DNA of 64,000 nucleotides from Devosia neptuniae (GCF_025452235.1 NZ_CP104965.1:1116001-1180000); one strand, 5' to 3'; shown: positions 49,943-60,936, counted from the first letter of the stretch. Notes: generated from the sequence alone by a model not told the origin. A program made the numbers and translations.

Positions 49943-50116
49943 GATCCCCGCTTTTTCGCGTTCGCAAAAAAGCTGACCTCCCTCCCCCTTGAGGGGAGGG
50001 ATTGAGGGTGGGGGTTCTGAACTCCCCACCCGCATGGCGTTTGTGAATGCCGCAGAACCCCCATCCCCGCTTTTCGCTAGCGAAAAGCTGACCTCCCTCC
50101 CCCTTGAGGGGAGGAG
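49943..50116. repeat. Type-4 direct and inverted repeat cluster
   Basis: The gap after ftsK has two copies (49943-50001 and 50063-50116) of a unit made of a self-complementary hairpin followed by CTGACCTCCCTCCCCCTTGA. The second hairpin GCTTTTCGCTAGCGAAAAGC is a perfect 20-base palindrome (50070-50089). Between them lies an inverted pair around GGGGGTTCTG/CAGAACCCCC. A third hairpin of this type is at 51733-51771. Confidence 0.8.
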
Positions 50117-50154
50117 ACTGGATCGGGGCTATCCTTGTCCGAATGCCAAAAAAC

Positions 50155-50460
50155 TCACTTGCAGACGGGTTCACCCACCTCGAGCGCAAATTCCCTTGGG
50201 CCGGCCCAGCCGTCGCCGTGGCTATTAGGCACATCGAGGATTTTGACCTCGAGCGTGCAGCTCCCGCCGGTCACCCGATAGAGATCGGGCGCGACGAATT
50301 CCACCGCCCCAATGCCGTCAAACCCGAAGGCATCGACCACCGCCGCATCGGCGATGATCGCCTGCAATTCCTTTTGCCGCTGATATTGCGGCGGCAGCGC
50401 CGCCAGGGCCGGCAAGGCGGTCATCGCCGCAAACCCCAGTGCAATCGACAAGCGCAGCAT
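50155..50460 (-). CDS. Exported hypothetical protein
   Basis: A 101-residue protein with a signal peptide MLRLSIALGFAAMTALPALA and a short mature domain ending in a Cys-containing tail (GEPVCK) with a second Cys in GGSCTLEVK, which could form a disulfide. ATG 50460 has GGGAGAGATGGA upstream; the 10-residue extension is unsupported. No family is recognised. It is convergent with ftsK and divergent from the lolA-like gene. Confidence 0.72.
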   Translation of the reverse strand: MLRLSIALGFAAMTALPALAALPPQYQRQKELQAIIADAAVVDAFGFDGIGAVEFVAPDLYRVTGGSCTLEVKILDVPNSHGDGWAGPREFALEVGEPVCK

Positions 50461-50587
50461 TCCATCTCTCCCAAGGCGTCCGCCTGGCATGGTGGATGAA
50501 CGCTCCGTGAATGCAACCTTCCAGCTGTTGCCGCAATTGTTTTCTAGGTTAGGGTCACCTCACCCTCAGCCAGGAACAGAGATTTTC

Positions 50588-51220
50588 ATGATTCGCCGCG
50601 ATGCCCTGCTGCTCGGTCTGTCCACTGCCCTTGCCCTGAGCCTGCCCGCCTTTGCGCTTGATCGGGCGCTGAGTGCCGAGGAGCAGCAGCTCATTGCCAA
50701 TATCAATCAGCACAATTCGGCGATCCGCTCCATGGCGGGCCGGTTCCTGCAGATCGACACCAATGGCGGGCGCACCGAGGGCACCTTCTTTCTCGAGCGC
50801 CCAGACAAGGTGCGGTTCCGCTACAACCCGCCCAGCCGCGAGGAAATCGTCTCAGTGGGCCGCGGCTTTTATGTGCTCAATCGCAAGGACGAGACCTATT
50901 ACGCCTATCCCCAGGATACGATCCCGCTGCGCCAGTTCCTCGGCGACAAGATCGACCTGCTCACCGCCAATGTGGTCAATGTCACCAATTCGGACGGCTA
51001 TATGTCGATCACCGTGGTCGACCAGACCGTGGCCGGCACGGTGCAGGTGTCGCTGATTTTCGACACCACGACCTTCGATCTGGCGCAATGGAGCCTGGTG
51101 GAGCCCAGCGGGGCCGAGCTGACCTTCTCGCTCTATGATGTGGAAAAAGACGTGCAGATCCCGCGCGCCTATTTCTCGATTCCGGCGACCTATAAGGGTG
51201 TCGATCCTTCGACGCGATAG
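50588..51220 (+). CDS. lolA: LolA-like outer-membrane lipoprotein carrier
   Basis: A 210-residue exported protein of the LolA family, a periplasmic chaperone that carries lipoproteins to the outer membrane. A signal peptide (MIRRDALLLGLSTALALSLP) precedes the half-barrel with MAGRFLQIDTNGGRTEGTFF, LERPDKVRFRYNPPSREEIV and FGEtype-replacing FDLAQWSLVEPSGAELTFSL. ftsK followed by lolA is a common alphaproteobacterial gene order. ATG 50588 follows a modest AGAGA. The longer frame upstream is not supported. Confidence 0.85.
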   Translation: MIRRDALLLGLSTALALSLPAFALDRALSAEEQQLIANINQHNSAIRSMAGRFLQIDTNGGRTEGTFFLERPDKVRFRYNPPSREEIVSVGRGFYVLNRKDETYYAYPQDTIPLRQFLGDKIDLLTANVVNVTNSDGYMSITVVDQTVAGTVQVSLIFDTTTFDLAQWSLVEPSGAELTFSLYDVEKDVQIPRAYFSIPATYKGVDPSTR

Positions 51221-51297
51221 GCCCACAAGCCCCGACGCGCCTCCCTCCTCTCAAGGGGAGGGGATCGCATCGGCTCTCCGGCTATCACGCCCAAGCC

Positions 51298-51317
51298 AGG
51301 TCACACCTGCGTGACCT
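51298..51317. promoter_or_regulatory. Palindromic possible operator
   Basis: AGGTCAC (51298-51304) and GTGACCT (51311-51317) form a perfect 7-6-7 inverted repeat 38 bases before the ATG of the next gene. It could bind a dimeric regulator. No other copy is noted in the window. Confidence 0.4.
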
Positions 51318-51355
51318 CGGTGGATCGCCTGCCCTGCGCCCCCTATAGAACGGCC

Positions 51356-51706
51356 ATGCAGCGCTTTTTGCCTGTCATTGCCGTGCTTTTTACGCTCGCC
51401 TCGGTCTGGGGCGGGGCGAGTGGCTATGCCATGGCCTATTCGAGCGATGTGCCCAGCGTGGCGATCACAGCCGCGGATGATGTTTGCTTTGCGCCAGCCG
51501 CCGAGAGCGATCCGGTGGTGTCGTTCAAGGTCTGCGGCAAGAAGCAGACCGGGATTGTCATGCCCTGCAATGGGCATCCCGGCATTCTGGCGGATGCCTG
51601 CGTCGCGCCATTTGACGATGCCAGCGATGAATATACCAGCCAAATCGAGCAGTTCACCGCGTCGCGGCTGATCCTCGAACAGCTCAAGCCACCCATAGCG
51701 GGCTAG
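51356..51706 (+). CDS. Exported hypothetical protein (116 aa)
   Basis: A 116-residue exported protein: hydrophobic leader MQRFLPVIAVLFTLASVWGG, then a mature part with three cysteines (DVCFAP, KVCGKKQ, MPCNGHPG) and another in DACVAP, suggesting two disulfides. ATG 51356 is used; the frame begins upstream at 51311 without support. A 7-6-7 inverted repeat lies in its presumed promoter region. No known family. Confidence 0.65.
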   Translation: MQRFLPVIAVLFTLASVWGGASGYAMAYSSDVPSVAITAADDVCFAPAAESDPVVSFKVCGKKQTGIVMPCNGHPGILADACVAPFDDASDEYTSQIEQFTASRLILEQLKPPIAG

Positions 51707-51732
51707 GTCCCGGCGCGTTTGCGCCTTTCTCA

Positions 51733-51771
51733 CCCGCGCTTTTCGCTCGCGAAAAGCTGACCTCTCCTCCA
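51733..51771. repeat. Type-4 hairpin repeat, third copy
   Basis: GCTTTTCGCTCGCGAAAAGC followed by TGACCTCTCCTCC repeats the element seen twice after ftsK. It lies in the 100-base gap between the exported protein and the L,D-transpeptidase. Confidence 0.7.
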
Positions 51772-51807
51772 AGCGGCCCGCATTGCGGCCGCCGAAAGAC
51801 ATTTTTC

Positions 51808-52503
51808 ATGACCCTTTCTGTTCTCACCCCGTCGCTGACGCGGCGGCAATTGCTGGCGGGTGGCGCAAGCTTTGCTGCGCTCGCGCTCGCCGGTTGCACC
51901 ACGACGACACCCACTCAGCGCCCCGTCGTTCCGTCCGGGCCAATAACCTATGACGTGACGCCCGAAGCGCTGGCCATGTATGGCCCGCTGCCGGATGAGC
52001 AATTCCCCATTCCGGCCGCGCGAGTGGAACTGCTCAATCCGATCTACCGGCGCCAGGAAGTGGCAAATGAGACTGGCGAAGCGCCGGGCACGATCATTGT
52101 CGATACGGCCAACCGCTTCCTCTATTGGACGCTACCGAATGGCCGCGCCATGCGCTATGGCGTGGGGATCGGGCGGGCCGGCTTTGCCTGGGAAGGACGT
52201 GCGCATATGGCCTATAAGCGCAAATGGCCGGTGTGGACGCCGCCTGCGGACATGATCGTCCGGCAGCCGGAACTGGAAATCTATCGCCATGGCCAGCCGC
52301 CGGGGCTGGAGAACGCGCTGGGGCCGCGGGCGCTCTATATCCATCAGGGCAATACGGACACGCTCTATCGCATCCATGGCAATATGGATGTGCTGTCCAT
52401 CGGGCAGGCCGTGTCGAGCGGCTGCGTGCGCTTGCTGTTTCAGGATGTGATCGACTTGTATGATCGGGTGCCGTCGGGCGCGCCGATCGTGGTGCTGCAA
52501 TAG
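51808..52503 (+). CDS. L,D-transpeptidase (YkuD) lipoprotein
   Basis: A 231-residue cell-wall enzyme that forms 3-3 peptidoglycan cross-links or attaches proteins to peptidoglycan. The N-terminus carries twin arginines (TRRQLL) and a lipobox (ALAGC at about residue 30). The catalytic YkuD motif is in YRIHGNMD and SSGCVRLLFQDVIDLY, with the active Cys in SSGCVR. ATG 51808; a strong terminator follows. Confidence 0.92.
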   Translation: MTLSVLTPSLTRRQLLAGGASFAALALAGCTTTTPTQRPVVPSGPITYDVTPEALAMYGPLPDEQFPIPAARVELLNPIYRRQEVANETGEAPGTIIVDTANRFLYWTLPNGRAMRYGVGIGRAGFAWEGRAHMAYKRKWPVWTPPADMIVRQPELEIYRHGQPPGLENALGPRALYIHQGNTDTLYRIHGNMDVLSIGQAVSSGCVRLLFQDVIDLYDRVPSGAPIVVLQ

Positions 52504-52506
52504 GAC

Positions 52507-52538
52507 AAACGGGATCGCCCAAGGCGGTCCCGTTTTTT
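52507..52538 (+). terminator. Rho-independent terminator after the L,D-transpeptidase
   Basis: ACGGGATCGCC (52509-52519) and GGCGGTCCCGT (52523-52533) pair over 11 bases with one G-T, loop CAA, then TTTTTT. Confidence 0.9.
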
Positions 52539-52599
52539 GTTGAGCCGCGGGCCGGGCGGGTTCAGCATGGCCCCGCGATCGAATGAGCATGGTGCCTTC

Positions 52600-52995
52600 A
52601 TGACCAATACAATCCTCGCCGATATCTACCGGGGCTATATTGCCTGTCTCAACAGTCAGGATTGGCCGCGACTGGGGCAGTTCGTTGCCCAGGACGTTCA
52701 CTACAATGGCGAGCGGATCGGGCTATCAGGATATCGCAGCATGCTGGAGGAGGATTTTCGGGCGATTCCCGATCTTCATTTCGATATCGAGCTGCTGGTG
52801 TCCGAGCCGCCGCGGATCGCGAGCCGGCTGCAATTCAACTGCACGCCCAAGGGCATGCTCTTTGGTCTTGCGGTCAATGGCAGGCGCGTCTCGTTCAGCG
52901 AGAATGTCTTTTACCAATTTACCGGCGAGCGGATCGCGGCCGTCTGGTCGGTGATCGACAAGGCCGCTATTGCGGCCCAGCTCACCCTGAAATGA
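52600..52995 (+). CDS. SnoaL-like ester cyclase-type protein
   Basis: A 131-residue protein with the SnoaL/NTF2-like fold: MTNTILADIYRGYIACLNSQ, DVHYNGERIGLSGYRSMLEE, FRAIPDLHFDIELLVSEPP and FYQFTGERIAAVWSVIDKAA. The class includes polyketide cyclases and many of unknown use; a reaction cannot be assigned. ATG 52600 is preferred, ATG 52567 is possible. It is close to the terminator and convergent with the PBP1A gene. Confidence 0.8.
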   Translation: MTNTILADIYRGYIACLNSQDWPRLGQFVAQDVHYNGERIGLSGYRSMLEEDFRAIPDLHFDIELLVSEPPRIASRLQFNCTPKGMLFGLAVNGRRVSFSENVFYQFTGERIAAVWSVIDKAAIAAQLTLK

Positions 52996-53054
52996 CAACA
53001 CCCAGCCCGGCGGAGCCGAGCTGGGTGCAGATTGCGTTGGCCTGACAGGCGGCC

Positions 53055-55595
53055 CTAATTCCCGAAGATCAGGTCCATCAGCGTGCGCTGCTGTGGCTGT
53101 TCGGGCTCCTGGTAGATGACCTGGTCGCCGCCGACCGGCTGGGGCGGGGCGAATTGGCCCTGTTGCTGCTGCTGGGCCGGGGCCGAGGGGACCCAGACCT
53201 GCTGGCCGGTGGAGGGATCGACCACCAGCACCATGGGCATGCCGGTATCGGGATCGATCGGCGCGGTGGTGCCGACACCGACCGCAGGACCTTGCTGGAA
53301 ACCCCCACCCTGCTGCATGGGCATTCCCGTGGCCGGATCGATGGCCTGGGCATTAGGATCGACGACCTGCTGGCCTACCGGCAAGCCGGTCATGGGATCG
53401 ACCATCTGGCCGGTCTGGATTGGCTGGTTGGATGGCGGCGCCACCGGCTGGCCGGTCTGGGCATCGACATGCTGGACCATGGGCTGGCCGGTCGCGGGAT
53501 CGATGACCTGCTGGCCGGTGGCCGGATCGACAACAGGCTGCGCCACGGTCTGGCTATTGTCATAGGAGCCGTGCGGGATCTGGGCGATCTGCTTGCCGGC
53601 ATGGGCCTTGGTCATGAACTCAGACCAGATGACGGCCGGCACGTTACCGCCCGACAGGGTCGTCTTGGTGTCATTGTCGTTGCCCAGCCAGACGCCGGTG
53701 ACCATGGCGGCGGTATAGCCGACAAACAGCGCATCGCGGGCATTCTGCGAGGTGCCGGTCTTGCCGCCGAACTGCCAGCCATTGAGATTGGCGCCCTTGC
53801 CGGTGCCCACTTCGACTGCGGTTTCCAACATGTCGTTCATTTCGTCGAGCACATTGGGGGCGATGACGCGGCCGGGGCCGGCATCGGAGGCTTCGTAAAG
53901 CGGCTTGCCGTCCTTGGTCTCGATCTTGGTGATGACATTGGGAATGACGCCCATGCCGCCATTGGCGAAGGGAGCGTAGGCGCCGGTCAATTCGAGCAGG
54001 TTCACTTCCTGGGTGCCCAAAGCAATGGAGGGCACGGCAGTCAGGTGGCTGGAAATGCCCATGCGGGTGGCCACGTCGACCACGGCCTGGGGCGTGACGT
54101 CGATGGCGAGGCGCGCCGCAATGGTATTGAGCGAATAGGCCAGGCCCTGCCGCAACGTCACCGTGCCGGCATATTTGCCCGAGGCATTGCGCGGGCTCCA
54201 GCCATTATATTCGAACTGGGCATCTTCGGCCAAAGTGTCGGGCGTATAGCCCTTTTCCATGGCCGCCAGATACACGAAAGGCTTGAAGGTCGAGCCGGGC
54301 TGGCGCTTGGCGGTGACGGCGCGGTTATATTGGCTGGCCTGATAATCGACGCCACCCACCATGGCGCGCACCGTGCCATCGACATCCATGGCCACCAAGG
54401 CACCCTGATTGAAGCCGCGCTTGGGGCCTTCGGACGCCACCAATTCCTTGACGATGAACTCGGCGTCCTTCTGCATTTTCCAGTCGATGGTGGTCTGCAC
54501 CACCACATCGGTATCGATCTCGCCAATATAGGCGGTCATCAGGCTTTCGACCCAGTCGGCGACATAGGATTCCGAACCCGCAACGCGGGTGCGCACGGAT
54601 TGGTTGGGATCGATCTGGGCGGCGGTGGCTTCCTCGCGGGTGATATAGCCTTCCTCGGCCATGGAATTGAGCGTCAGGCGCTGGCGTTCCTTGGCGCGTT
54701 TCGGATTGGATTTTGGATTATAGGCCGAGGGCGCGGGCAGAATGCCGGCCAGCATGGCGGCCTGGCCGAGCGAGAGGTTGCGCGCGGAAACGCCGAAATA
54801 GGTCTGCGCAGCGGCCTCGATGCCGGTGGCGCCGGCGCCGAAATAGACGCGGTTCATATAGAGTTCGAGAATTTCTTCCTTGGTGAAATTCTGCTCCAGC
54901 CATACGGCCAGGATCATTTCCTGGATCTTGCGGCCCAGGGTCTGGTCGGGGGTGAGGAAGAGGTTTTTCGCCACCTGCTGGGTGATGGTGGAGGCGCCAC
55001 GGGTGACCCCGCGCGCCCGCACGCTTTCGGCGGCCACGGCGAGCAGGCCAATGGGGTCGACGCCGAAATGGCTCATGAAGCGGCGGTCTTCGCTGGCGAT
55101 GATGGCCGCGGGCACATAATAGGGCAATTCGCGATAGGTGATCGCTTCGCCGCCGGTCTGGCCGCGATTGGAAATCAAGCTCCCGTCAGCCGCCAGAATG
55201 CGGATATTGGGCGGGCGATCGGGAATGGCCCAGGTGTTGGACGAGGGCAATTGCGCGCCGTAATAGACCACGACGCCGATGACAGCGATGCCGGCCCACA
55301 GGCAAAGCACGAAGCCCCAATAGAAAATGCCCATGAGGAAGCCGCCGGTGCGCGAGCGGCGTTTTTTTGGCTTTTTCTCGCGGGCGACCGAGGCTTTGCC
55401 GCGGCGGGGTTGCTTGGGCGGCTTGCCCTTGGGATTGGGGGAGGCGCCGCCGGAGCGTTCGTCATCGACAAAAACGCCGACCGCCTTGCCCATGGAGGGC
55501 TCGACGCGCTCGCCGCCCTTGGCGCGGCTGGCCGCAGCCGGCTTGCCCTTGGGCTGGGCGCCAACGCGATCATCGGCGGAAATGCGAAAATCCAT
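53055..55595 (-). CDS. mrcA: Penicillin-binding protein 1A with repetitive C-terminal tail
   Basis: An 846-residue bifunctional peptidoglycan synthase. Order: basic cytoplasmic N-terminus, one membrane helix (about 75-100), glycosyltransferase domain with EDRRFMSHFGVDPIGLL and RGASTITQQVAKNLFLTPDQ (about 145-320), transpeptidase with Ser in PGSTFKPFVY, YSLNTIA and KTGTSQNARD. The last about 150 residues are a Pro/Gly/Gln-rich tail with repeated DPATGQP-like units (VDPATGQQ, IDPATGQP, VDPMTGLP, IDPATGMP, IDPDTGMP, VDPSTGQQ). ATG 55595; a TTG three bases upstream is possible. The tail is unlike typical PBP1A and may be periplasmic low-complexity spacer or a binding surface. Confidence 0.92.
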   Translation of the reverse strand: MDFRISADDRVGAQPKGKPAAASRAKGGERVEPSMGKAVGVFVDDERSGGASPNPKGKPPKQPRRGKASVAREKKPKKRRSRTGGFLMGIFYWGFVLCLWAGIAVIGVVVYYGAQLPSSNTWAIPDRPPNIRILAADGSLISNRGQTGGEAITYRELPYYVPAAIIASEDRRFMSHFGVDPIGLLAVAAESVRARGVTRGASTITQQVAKNLFLTPDQTLGRKIQEMILAVWLEQNFTKEEILELYMNRVYFGAGATGIEAAAQTYFGVSARNLSLGQAAMLAGILPAPSAYNPKSNPKRAKERQRLTLNSMAEEGYITREEATAAQIDPNQSVRTRVAGSESYVADWVESLMTAYIGEIDTDVVVQTTIDWKMQKDAEFIVKELVASEGPKRGFNQGALVAMDVDGTVRAMVGGVDYQASQYNRAVTAKRQPGSTFKPFVYLAAMEKGYTPDTLAEDAQFEYNGWSPRNASGKYAGTVTLRQGLAYSLNTIAARLAIDVTPQAVVDVATRMGISSHLTAVPSIALGTQEVNLLELTGAYAPFANGGMGVIPNVITKIETKDGKPLYEASDAGPGRVIAPNVLDEMNDMLETAVEVGTGKGANLNGWQFGGKTGTSQNARDALFVGYTAAMVTGVWLGNDNDTKTTLSGGNVPAVIWSEFMTKAHAGKQIAQIPHGSYDNSQTVAQPVVDPATGQQVIDPATGQPMVQHVDAQTGQPVAPPSNQPIQTGQMVDPMTGLPVGQQVVDPNAQAIDPATGMPMQQGGGFQQGPAVGVGTTAPIDPDTGMPMVLVVDPSTGQQVWVPSAPAQQQQQGQFAPPQPVGGDQVIYQEPEQPQQRTLMDLIFGN

Positions 55596-55862
55596 CAATC
55601 GAACCCGAAATAGAAAGAGCCTGAGCCTTGCCTTCTACTCTCATAAGCCATGATGGCAAACAAAGAGGTTAGCAAACCCTAAAGGCGACCAAGCCGTCCG
55701 CTGGCGCATCATTCCCGTGCTGATTGACAAGGGGGCGCTTCCTGCGCGGCTACAGCAGCGTTCTCATGGGAAATTGTGGCCGGTTTATGTGAGGATTTCC
55801 CGGTTATGCGGCCCCTGTTGCCGGTGGGCAACAAGGGGGCGATCACATTGCGGTGGGCGGGG

Positions 55863-56156
55863 TTATTCGGCGGCGTGATAATATTCGCGCGACGGGCGTA
55901 CAGCGGCAATCACGGCATCCTCGGCCATGGCCTGGAATTGAGCGTCCCCGCGCAGAGTTTCCAGACTCCGCGCGACCGGCAGGGGACCGGACCAGTCTTC
56001 AAACGCGAAAGCCAAAGCCGCAGCGGCTTCGGCAATGGCTTCGTCCAGCGTGTCGGCAACGGCAATGACGCCCGCGACATCGGGAAAGGACACGCCATAA
56101 CCGGAATCGGCGTCCTTGTGGATCAGGGCGATATAATGGGCGTCATGCATCGTCAT
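55863..56156 (-). CDS. hicB: HicB-type antitoxin
   Basis: A 97-residue HicB-family antitoxin: HYIALIHKDADSGYGVSFPD and GVIAVADTLDEAIAEAAAAL form the partial RNase H-like fold. It would normally neutralise the HicA RNase toxin and repress its own operon. ATG 56156 overlaps the hicA end and has GGAG 5 bases upstream. The upstream hicA is frameshifted, so this gene is probably an antitoxin without an active partner. Confidence 0.85.
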   Translation of the reverse strand: MTMHDAHYIALIHKDADSGYGVSFPDVAGVIAVADTLDEAIAEAAAALAFAFEDWSGPLPVARSLETLRGDAQFQAMAEDAVIAAVRPSREYYHAAE

Positions 56157-56363
56157 TCTCGCTCCAACCGGCCTGACGGTAGATCGAACGGACCGTACCG
56201 GCCGGAATATCCTTGCGCGGATGCGGCAGGATAACGGTCCTGCCGCTCGCGGGATGCCTATACTTATGGTGCGAACCACGGGTCGAAACAAGCAGAAGCC
56301 ATCCGCAGTCAACCGGCGAACAATGTCGCGGCTGTCGCGCAACCACTTCCCGCTGTTTGCCAA
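56143..56363 (-). pseudogene. hicA: HicA-type toxin, frameshifted
   Basis: HicA is an mRNA interferase with a dsRNA-binding fold. Its two halves are in different frames: the first part SRDIVRRLTADG (from TTG 56363, with GGGAGG 5 bases upstream), the second WLLLVSTRGSHHKYRHPASG through PHPRKDIPAGTVRSIYRQAG and the end NDDA. Adding one more TGGC next to the existing TGGC at the junction (about 56292) would give ADGWLLLVSTRGSHHKYRHP, a normal HicA. The catalytic His is in RGSHHKYRH. So one unit of a tandem TGGC pair appears to be lost. The hicB antitoxin overlaps its end. Confidence 0.8.
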
Positions 56364-56393
56364 ACCAGCCTCCCGGGCTTGTTGCTATGCCGT

Positions 56394-57416
56394 TCAGCGC
56401 CAGCCCAGCGCCGGGGCCACCAGCTTCAAAATCGACTCGATGACATGGGCATTGTATTCGACGCCGAGCTGGTTGGGCACGGTGAGCAGCAGGGTATCGG
56501 CTTCGGCAATGGCTTCGTCGGCCGCCAGTTCCTTGATCAGCACATCGGGTTCGGCGGCATAGCCGCGGCCGAACACGGCGCGCTTTTCCGGCTCGATATA
56601 GCCAAAACTATCCTCTTCGCGGCCGCCGCCGCCGAAATAGGCGCGGTCGGTGTCGTTGACCAGGGCAAAGATCGAGCGGCTGACCGAGACGCGCGGCTCA
56701 TGGGCGTGGCCGGCCTCTTTCCAGGCGGCGCGAAAGGCGCGGATCTGTTCGGCCTGCTGGATATGGAAGGGCTTGCCGCTTTCGTCGAATTTCAGTGTCG
56801 AGCTTTGCAGATGCATGCCCAGCTTGGCCGCCCAGATGGCGGTGGCGTCGGTCGCGGCGCCCCACCAGATGCGCTGGCGCAGGCCCTCGGAAAACGGTTC
56901 GAGCCGCAGCTTGCCGGGCGGATTGGGAAACATCGGGCGCGGATTGGGCTCGGCAAAGCCGTGGCCCTTGAGCACTTCAAGCAGCACCTCGGTCTGGCTG
57001 CGGGCCATATCGGCGTCGGTCTGGCCTTCGGCCGGGGCATAGCCGAAATAGCGCCAGCCATCGATGACCTGTTCGGGGGAGCCGCGGCTGATGCCCAATT
57101 GCAACCGGCCGCCGGCGATCAGATCGGCCGCGCCGGCATCCTCTGCCATGTAGAGCGGGTTTTCGTAGCGCATATCGATGACCGCGGTGCCGATCTCGAT
57201 GGTTTTGGTCCGGGCGCCGATGGCAGCGAGGAGCGGGAAGGGCGAGGCCAGCTGGCGGGCGAAATGATGCACGCGGAAATAGGCGCCATCGGCCCCCAAT
57301 TCCTCGGCGGCGACCGCCAGATCGATCGACTGCAGCAGTGCATCGCCCGCCGTACGGGTGCCGGACTGTGGCGAGGGCGACCAATGGCCGAAGGACAGAA
57401 AACCGATCTTTTTCAT
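56394..57416 (-). CDS. Luciferase-like LLM class flavin-dependent oxidoreductase
   Basis: A 340-residue luciferase-like monooxygenase: KKIGFLSFGHWSPSPQSGTR at the start, DGAYFRVHHFARQLASPFPL, EIGTAVIDMRYENPLYMAED and RLQLGISRGSPEQVIDGW are usual FMN-pocket segments. It would use FMNH2 and oxygen on an unknown organic substrate. ATG 57416 is chosen because the first strand begins there. It is upstream (minus strand) of the hicBA remnant, with 30 bases between. Confidence 0.86.
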   Translation of the reverse strand: MKKIGFLSFGHWSPSPQSGTRTAGDALLQSIDLAVAAEELGADGAYFRVHHFARQLASPFPLLAAIGARTKTIEIGTAVIDMRYENPLYMAEDAGAADLIAGGRLQLGISRGSPEQVIDGWRYFGYAPAEGQTDADMARSQTEVLLEVLKGHGFAEPNPRPMFPNPPGKLRLEPFSEGLRQRIWWGAATDATAIWAAKLGMHLQSSTLKFDESGKPFHIQQAEQIRAFRAAWKEAGHAHEPRVSVSRSIFALVNDTDRAYFGGGGREEDSFGYIEPEKRAVFGRGYAAEPDVLIKELAADEAIAEADTLLLTVPNQLGVEYNAHVIESILKLVAPALGWR

Positions 57417-57545
57417 GGCGGGGACCCGTGTGCTTGGCCCCAATGGCGGGGCCTTTGCTAGATATGTCGCCGCTGGCGCGGGAAAAAGCCAGATGGCAAG
57501 AACGCATTGTTCAGGGCGCGGCTCCTGCGGCGCGGCGATTGCCCG

Positions 57546-57929
57546 CTAGGGCAGCTGATAAGGCCGATATTGTTCCCGTTCGGTTTTGTATTCGTGCAGC
57601 TCGGCGATCAGGCCATCACGTAGCAGATAAAGGCTGGAGCCCAGGAAGCCGCCGGTTTTGCCTTCGTATTCGCACTCGAAATCCCACTCGCAAAATACCG
57701 CCGAGCGCTCGGCGTCGAAATAGGACCGCCCCAGATCCCATCGCGTCACGCGACCGAGATTGGGGGCCTCGTGCCAGGCCTTGAACCAGGCCATGCATTC
57801 GGCATGGCCACGATAGACCGGGCCGTAGCTTTCGACGACCAGCACATCTGGGGCCAGCAGACTGAGAAACAGCGCCTCGTCCCGGGCGAGCCAGGCTTGC
57901 ATATAGGTTTGGGCGATTGTGGTGCTCAT
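57546..57929 (-). CDS. NTF2-like/SnoaL-like protein
   Basis: A 127-residue NTF2-fold protein: MSTTIAQTYMQAWLARDEAL, DVLVVESYGPVYRGHAECM, AWFKAWHEAPNLGRVTRWDL and the C-terminal GGFLGSSLYLLRDGLIAELH. This is the common scaffold of ketosteroid isomerase-like enzymes, but no catalytic pair is clear. ATG 57929. It is between the LLM oxidoreductase and the GNAT gene on the same strand. Confidence 0.8.
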   Translation of the reverse strand: MSTTIAQTYMQAWLARDEALFLSLLAPDVLVVESYGPVYRGHAECMAWFKAWHEAPNLGRVTRWDLGRSYFDAERSAVFCEWDFECEYEGKTGGFLGSSLYLLRDGLIAELHEYKTEREQYRPYQLP

Positions 57930-57995
57930 GGTGTCGCTCGCGTTGGTGCGCTGCACCGTAGCTTGATTCTGCGCTGATGGCGGAAGCGGTTTGGA

Positions 57996-58493
57996 CTACA
58001 GCGCTATCCAATACAGACGCTTGGCGGGATCGGTGGGTGAATGCCCGCCAAAGACACCGCCCTGGCTTTCGATCACGCGCCGCGAGCTGGCATTGCTCTC
58101 GTTGCAGGTGAGCAGGACGCGCTCAATGCCGAGGTCGCGGGCGAGGATAAGGGCCTGGCGCAGGATTTCGGAGGCGTGGCCTCGGCGGCGGTGTGAGCGC
58201 AAGATGCCAAAGCCGATATGGCCGCCATTGGTGCGCAATTGATCATTGAGCGCGTGGCGCAGCGACAGGCGGCCGACGATTTGGCCGTCGACTTCGGCGA
58301 GGAGGAAGGTTTCGGGTACCGCGCCCGCTGTCAGGCCCCGCCCGTGCCGCCGGGCATCGAGACGGGCCACGTAGTCGGCAAACGAGCTTGCCGCGTCGAG
58401 ACCGAGGGCGAAAGTGAAACCCTCTTCGGCCAGTTCGCGGGTCGCAGCGCGGACCGCAGCCTCGTCGCCAAGGGCGACTGGCCGCAGCCGCAA
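57996..58493 (-). CDS. GNAT-family N-acetyltransferase
   Basis: A 165-residue acetyltransferase: RLRPVALGDEAAVRAATREL at the N-terminus, GRLSLRHALNDQLRTNGGHI, the acetyl-CoA loop with RSHRRRGHASEIL and RVLLTCNESNASSRRVIESQ. The start is the TTG 58493; a stop lies four codons upstream and no ATG is available. Substrate unknown. Seventeen bases separate it from the gyrB stop, so it may be read through from gyrB. Confidence 0.85.
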   Translation of the reverse strand: MRLRPVALGDEAAVRAATRELAEEGFTFALGLDAASSFADYVARLDARRHGRGLTAGAVPETFLLAEVDGQIVGRLSLRHALNDQLRTNGGHIGFGILRSHRRRGHASEILRQALILARDLGIERVLLTCNESNASSRRVIESQGGVFGGHSPTDPAKRLYWIAL

Positions 58494-58510
58494 TGCCCCG
58501 GCCTAACCCA

Positions 58511-60936
<2,426 letters not shown>

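Noticed and set aside
53154..55613. An 819-codon plus-strand frame opposite PBP1A
   Set aside because: It is the antisense of a well-identified gene in high-GC DNA, and its composition (Gly/His/Asp-rich) has no domain.
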